Below are positions 60,801 through 64,000 of a stretch of 64,000 nucleotides of DNA, piece after piece. The DNA comes from Spisula solida (taxonomy: Eukaryota; Mollusca; Bivalvia; Venerida; Mactridae). The translations under genes were made by a program, and so were the position numbers. The notes below the pieces were generated by a model. That model worked only from the letters and a program-made list of their open reading frames with translations, was not told the origin of the DNA and did not search any database. Within the stretch, counting starts at the first letter, position 1; every line of letters starts with the position of its first letter. Where the stretch lies: positions 38,258,601 through 38,322,600 of the forward strand of contig OX365948.1 of NCBI GenBank assembly GCA_947247005.1, given 5' to 3'.

Positions 60801-61025
60801 TGGTATGTATTGAGATTGTAGTTTTAAACCTTAAACAAATTATATGACATATTATTTTTTTATAATTTCTTTATGTATCCATACGCTTGCTATTTTGTGC
60901 ATGGTCTTTAGATTTATTGATGTCATGTTTCTGTTAGTTTAATGTTTTACTGTTGAGGGCTTAACAGCAGATTGACAGTTGTGTCCAGTATGTTCCCTCT
61001 ATAAATAAAGTCTTTATTATTATTA
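57897..61025 (+). pseudogene. Non-LTR retrotransposon (CR1/L2/Rex-like), decayed, with Naiad insert
   Basis: A 5'-truncated endonuclease domain opens with GGGLIIYVKEHL and contains IWVEFKF, LICYAYRPSS, IIAGDFNFDLL and (frameshifted) TLTDHVL. The linker has RRVKRPIQPSWFNSNI; a frame change occurs at 58,655. RT then shows VVPIYIKGDTSDVTNYRPI, SGFLANNSCQTAL, AFSKAFDLVNHKTLLKKL, VPQGSVLG (59,803) and FADDTT (59,892). The C-terminal region has RFYNAYILPHFDYCSIIWG and FQNRAARTI. It ends GCTTTACCCAGTCC..., a TGA-type stop near 60,745 and an AATAAAGTCTTTATTATTAT tail. Several frameshifts make it non-functional. Clade assignment is inference from motif style and the short-repeat tail. Confidence 0.87.
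59648..59796 (+). mobile_element. Dimeric Naiad terminus inserted in the LINE
   Basis: Two exact 60-bp tandem copies (59,665-59,724 and 59,725-59,784) of the Naiad 3' end, each with GTGCTCGGCTGGTTAAGTTG and GCCTTCCCTGTCTGACTTAA, followed by the ATCTTTTTGTA end. GTA flanks both sides (59,645-59,647; 59,794-59,796). The LINE reading frame resumes at PGVPQGSVLG, so the insert interrupts the RT exactly. Confidence 0.93.
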
Positions 61026-62350
61026 CCTATACTTTACGTTCACACTGTTCTGTTTGGCGATGTTTTTGTCAAACGTGCGTCCTTATGTTTCTACTCATTG
61101 TATTGTTTTCGGTCATAAATAGTTTCCAAAAATAAAGTTAAAAACGCTAGCTGTGTTGGTGATGCGGTTCTGTATGTATTGCTTCTGGAATTGGGTGTAG
61201 GGTTTCTAATGATAACAGTAATATATAGATATAGGGTAATGTGTATAAGTCAATTTTTCAACCAACATGTATCTCAGGAACTTTGACATTAAATATGGAC
61301 TAGGGTCGAAAAGTTAGAACAGGTATCATAGTCGTTCAATGCATAACGGTCTATAACATGAGATACTGTTGTACAAAGGGTACACGCCACGAATTTGTCT
61401 TCAAAATGTATGCTGTGTGTTATGCCGGTCTCATAACGGTCAAGCAAATGACCTGCGGCAGGTCAAGAAAATCAGACTACAATACTAAAATAAAAGGTAC
61501 ATGTATGTTCTGTCCTAATTCGAGATTTTTTATTTTTAAAATTTCGCTTCCAAAAACTAGAACATTTTCAAGCAACCTTGAATGGCCGAAAATTCAATAT
61601 ACATTACAATGCAAAGCTCAACAGGAGTTCCTCTCTGCAGTTTGCTGAAACCATAAAAACAGTCTACCAATTGAGTGGAAATATAAACAGTAATAGTGAA
61701 CTAACTTCCCGCACTGTCTTGTGAGTGCTTGCCTATTTAATAAAGAGGCATTTTGACCAGGTTTCAACGTACTTGTAGTCTGTACGATGTCTTCATTAAC
61801 ACCAATTTACTAAGACTGAAGTATGCTTCAAAGCGACAAATATCACGTCCGTACTCTTACATTCGGGCAATACATCACTTCTAAACCTTTCAAGCACTTT
61901 GATTCTCACGACAATGATAACTTATTAATTAGTTTTTTCTATCCTTATACTTAATTGGAAATAATTTGTCTGAACTTCAATCCATCATTTAATACAATCG
62001 ACAAGGAAACACGGAACAGTCGTCTGAATTATTTTCCAAATCATTCATTAGAGGTCAGTGTTGCTATGTTACCAGTTATAGAACTATATTTGTGCATGAT
62101 TGTATTGTGTATCGTGTAAGAAACAGAAACATTATAGGTCACCTTAGGTTGTCCATACGTTATGTCCCCTTGAATAAGGAGTACAAGGTTCACCAATAAC
62201 TAAATTTGAACATGCATGCTTCTACCATTTTAAGTATTTCAGTGTGTGATAAAGCGTGTGGTTTCACAGGATTCTATATTGTAGCATGACTAACATGGCC
62301 AAGGTAGTACGGTCGAGTACTATATGTCAAAAGGCGCGGTCGTTTAACAC
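61026..62350. other. Unannotated
   Basis: One 96-codon ORF (61,358-61,648) has no recognised domain. No element ends were seen. Confidence 0.5.
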
Positions 62351-62354
62351 TGAA

Positions 62355-64000
62355 CTCACAAATGACAGTTAAATGCGTGGGAATTGAGCCATGACCTAGC
62401 GGGTGACAGTCAAACATGTGGGGCATTGAACCCTGATCAAGCGAGTGACAGTCCAACCGCGGCCGTACTGAACGATGGTATAAGGAGTGACAGTCAAAGA
62501 TGTGGCATTGAACCTAGATCTAGCGAGTGACTGTCCAACCGCGGCAGTTCTGAACGCTGGTATAATGAGTGACAGTCAAACCTGGGGCATTGAACCCTGA
62601 TCTAGCGAGTGACAGTCAAACACGTGGTCATTGAACCCTGATCTTGCGAGTGACAGTCAAACCTGTGGTCATTGAACCCTGATTTTGCGAGTGACAGTCA
62701 AACCTGTAGACATTGAACCCTGATCTTGCGAGTGACAGTCAAACCTGTGGACATTGAACCCTGATTTTGCGAGTGACAGTCACACCTGTGGACATTGAAC
62801 CCTGATCTAGCGAGTGACAGTCACACCTGTGGACATTGAACCCTGATCTAGCGAGTGACAGTCACACCTGTGGACATTGAACCCTGATCTAGCGAGTGAC
62901 AGTCACACCTGTGGTCATTGAACCATGATCTAGTGAGTGACAGTCACACCTGTGGACATTGAACCCTGATCTAGCGAGTGACAGTCACACCTGTGGACAT
63001 TGAACCCTGATCTAGCGAGTGACAGTCACACATGTGGACGTTGAACCCTGATCTAGCGAGTGACAGTCACACCTGTGGACATTGAACCCTGATCTAGCGA
63101 GTGACAGTCACACCTGTGGTCATTGAACCCTGATCTAGTGAGTGACAGTCACACCTGTGGACATTGAACCCTGATCTAGCGAGTGAAAGTCACATATGTG
63201 GTCATTGAACCCTGATCTAGCGAGTGACAGTCACACCTGTGGACATTGGACCCTGATCTAGCGAGTGACAGTCAAACACGTAGAAATTGGATCCTGATTT
63301 TGCGAGTGACAGTCACACCTGTGGACATTTGACCCTGATCTAGCGAGTGACAGTCAAACACGTGGACATTGAACCCTGATCTTAGGAGTGACAGTCACAC
63401 CTGTGGACATTGAACCCTGATCTAGCGAGTGACAGTCACATATGTGGACATTGAACCCTGATCTTGCGAGTGACAGTCAAACCTGTGGTCATTGAACCCT
63501 GATCTAGCGAGTGACAGTCAAACCTGTGGACAATGAACCCTGATCTAGCGAGTGACAGTCACATATGTAGACATTGAACCCTGCTCTTGCGAGTGACAGT
63601 CAAACCTGTGGTCATTGAACCCTGATCTAGCGAGTGACAGTCACACCTGTGGACAATGAACCCTGATCTAGCGGGTGACAGTCACACCTGTGGACATTGG
63701 ACCCCGGTAAAGTGAGCGACAATACAACATGCTGGTATTGAACACTGACCTCACGAGTTACAGTCAAACCCGCGATAATTATACCCTGATATAGCGAGTG
63801 ACAGTCAAAGCCGGGTGAATTGAACACAAAAACAACGAGTGACAGTCAAAACTATGGGAATTAGAACCCTGATCTAGCGAGTGACAATCGAACATGCGAA
63901 TATTGAACCCTGATCTAACGAGTGACAGTCAAATCCCCGAGAATTGAATCCTGATCTAACGAGTGACAGTCAAATCCCCGAATATTGAATCCTGATCAAA
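62355..64000 (+). repeat. 41-bp satellite array, about 40 copies, continues past the window
   Basis: The unit is GATCTAGCGAGTGACAGTCA followed by CACCTGTGGACATTGAACCCT. Central copies are highly homogeneous. The first few (62,355-62,600) and last few (63,700-64,000) are diverged, as expected of array edges maintained by unequal exchange. Each unit contains the short inverted motif GTGACAGTCAC. Confidence 0.97.

Noticed and set aside
62355..64000. CRISPR-like array of regular repeats
   Set aside because: Whole unit is repeated without unique spacers; it is a eukaryotic satellite. The same applies to the 37-, 43- and 47-bp arrays.

Overview
This is a repeat-dense, AT-rich window of an animal nuclear genome. 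Two things point to a bivalve mollusc, probably a clam: an abundant bivalve-type dispersed repeat ending in a hairpin (36,770-37,153), and a Naiad-type Penelope-like retroelement with UGA codons at conserved cysteine positions (selenoprotein Naiads are described from clams and spiders). There are no bacterial operons, CRISPR arrays or rRNA genes. Most open reading frames are chance or lie in repeats. The species is inferred, not proven.

The one convincing host gene is a class A (rhodopsin-like) peptide-type GPCR on the + strand. Five exons (45,644-54,958) encode 365 residues from just before TM3 through TM7 and the C-terminal tail. Splice phases match at every junction and one intron is GC-AG. 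Exons for the N terminus, TM1 and TM2 were not found and probably lie upstream of, or inside, the large rearranged region to the left. The introns hold a mariner relic, two TIR MITEs, a Naiad end fragment, a 47-bp minisatellite and a SINE piece.

Layout. 1-3.3 kb: small minisatellite and degenerate repeats. 3.3-13 kb: a tandem direct duplication of about 2 kb. Its first copy is split by a complete Naiad on the minus strand, with pseudo-LTRs, N-terminal GIY-YIG, CxC motif and RT; the second copy preserves the empty site. 13-24 kb: possible short exons, hairpins, MITEs, a Harbinger-like non-autonomous element, SINEs and LINE ends. 24.06-43.47 kb: a giant imperfect inverted repeat with arms of about 8 kb. 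Each arm contains two tandem direct units and a 43-bp minisatellite carrying a SINE. Each arm also has its own later insertions: a 1.6-kb TIR element with AATT duplications on the left, and a Helitron-like repeat and a truncated Naiad on the right. 43.5-44.3 kb: a long-TIR foldback element. 45.6-55.2 kb: the GPCR. 55.5-61 kb: a long-TIR element, two kinds of tRNA-derived SINE, and a decayed LINE interrupted by a 149-bp dimeric Naiad terminus. 62.35-64 kb: a 41-bp satellite running off the window.

The window is chiefly a record of nested transposition and duplication. Insertion order can be read from empty sites, and the most biologically notable item is the Naiad with in-frame UGAs at cysteine positions.
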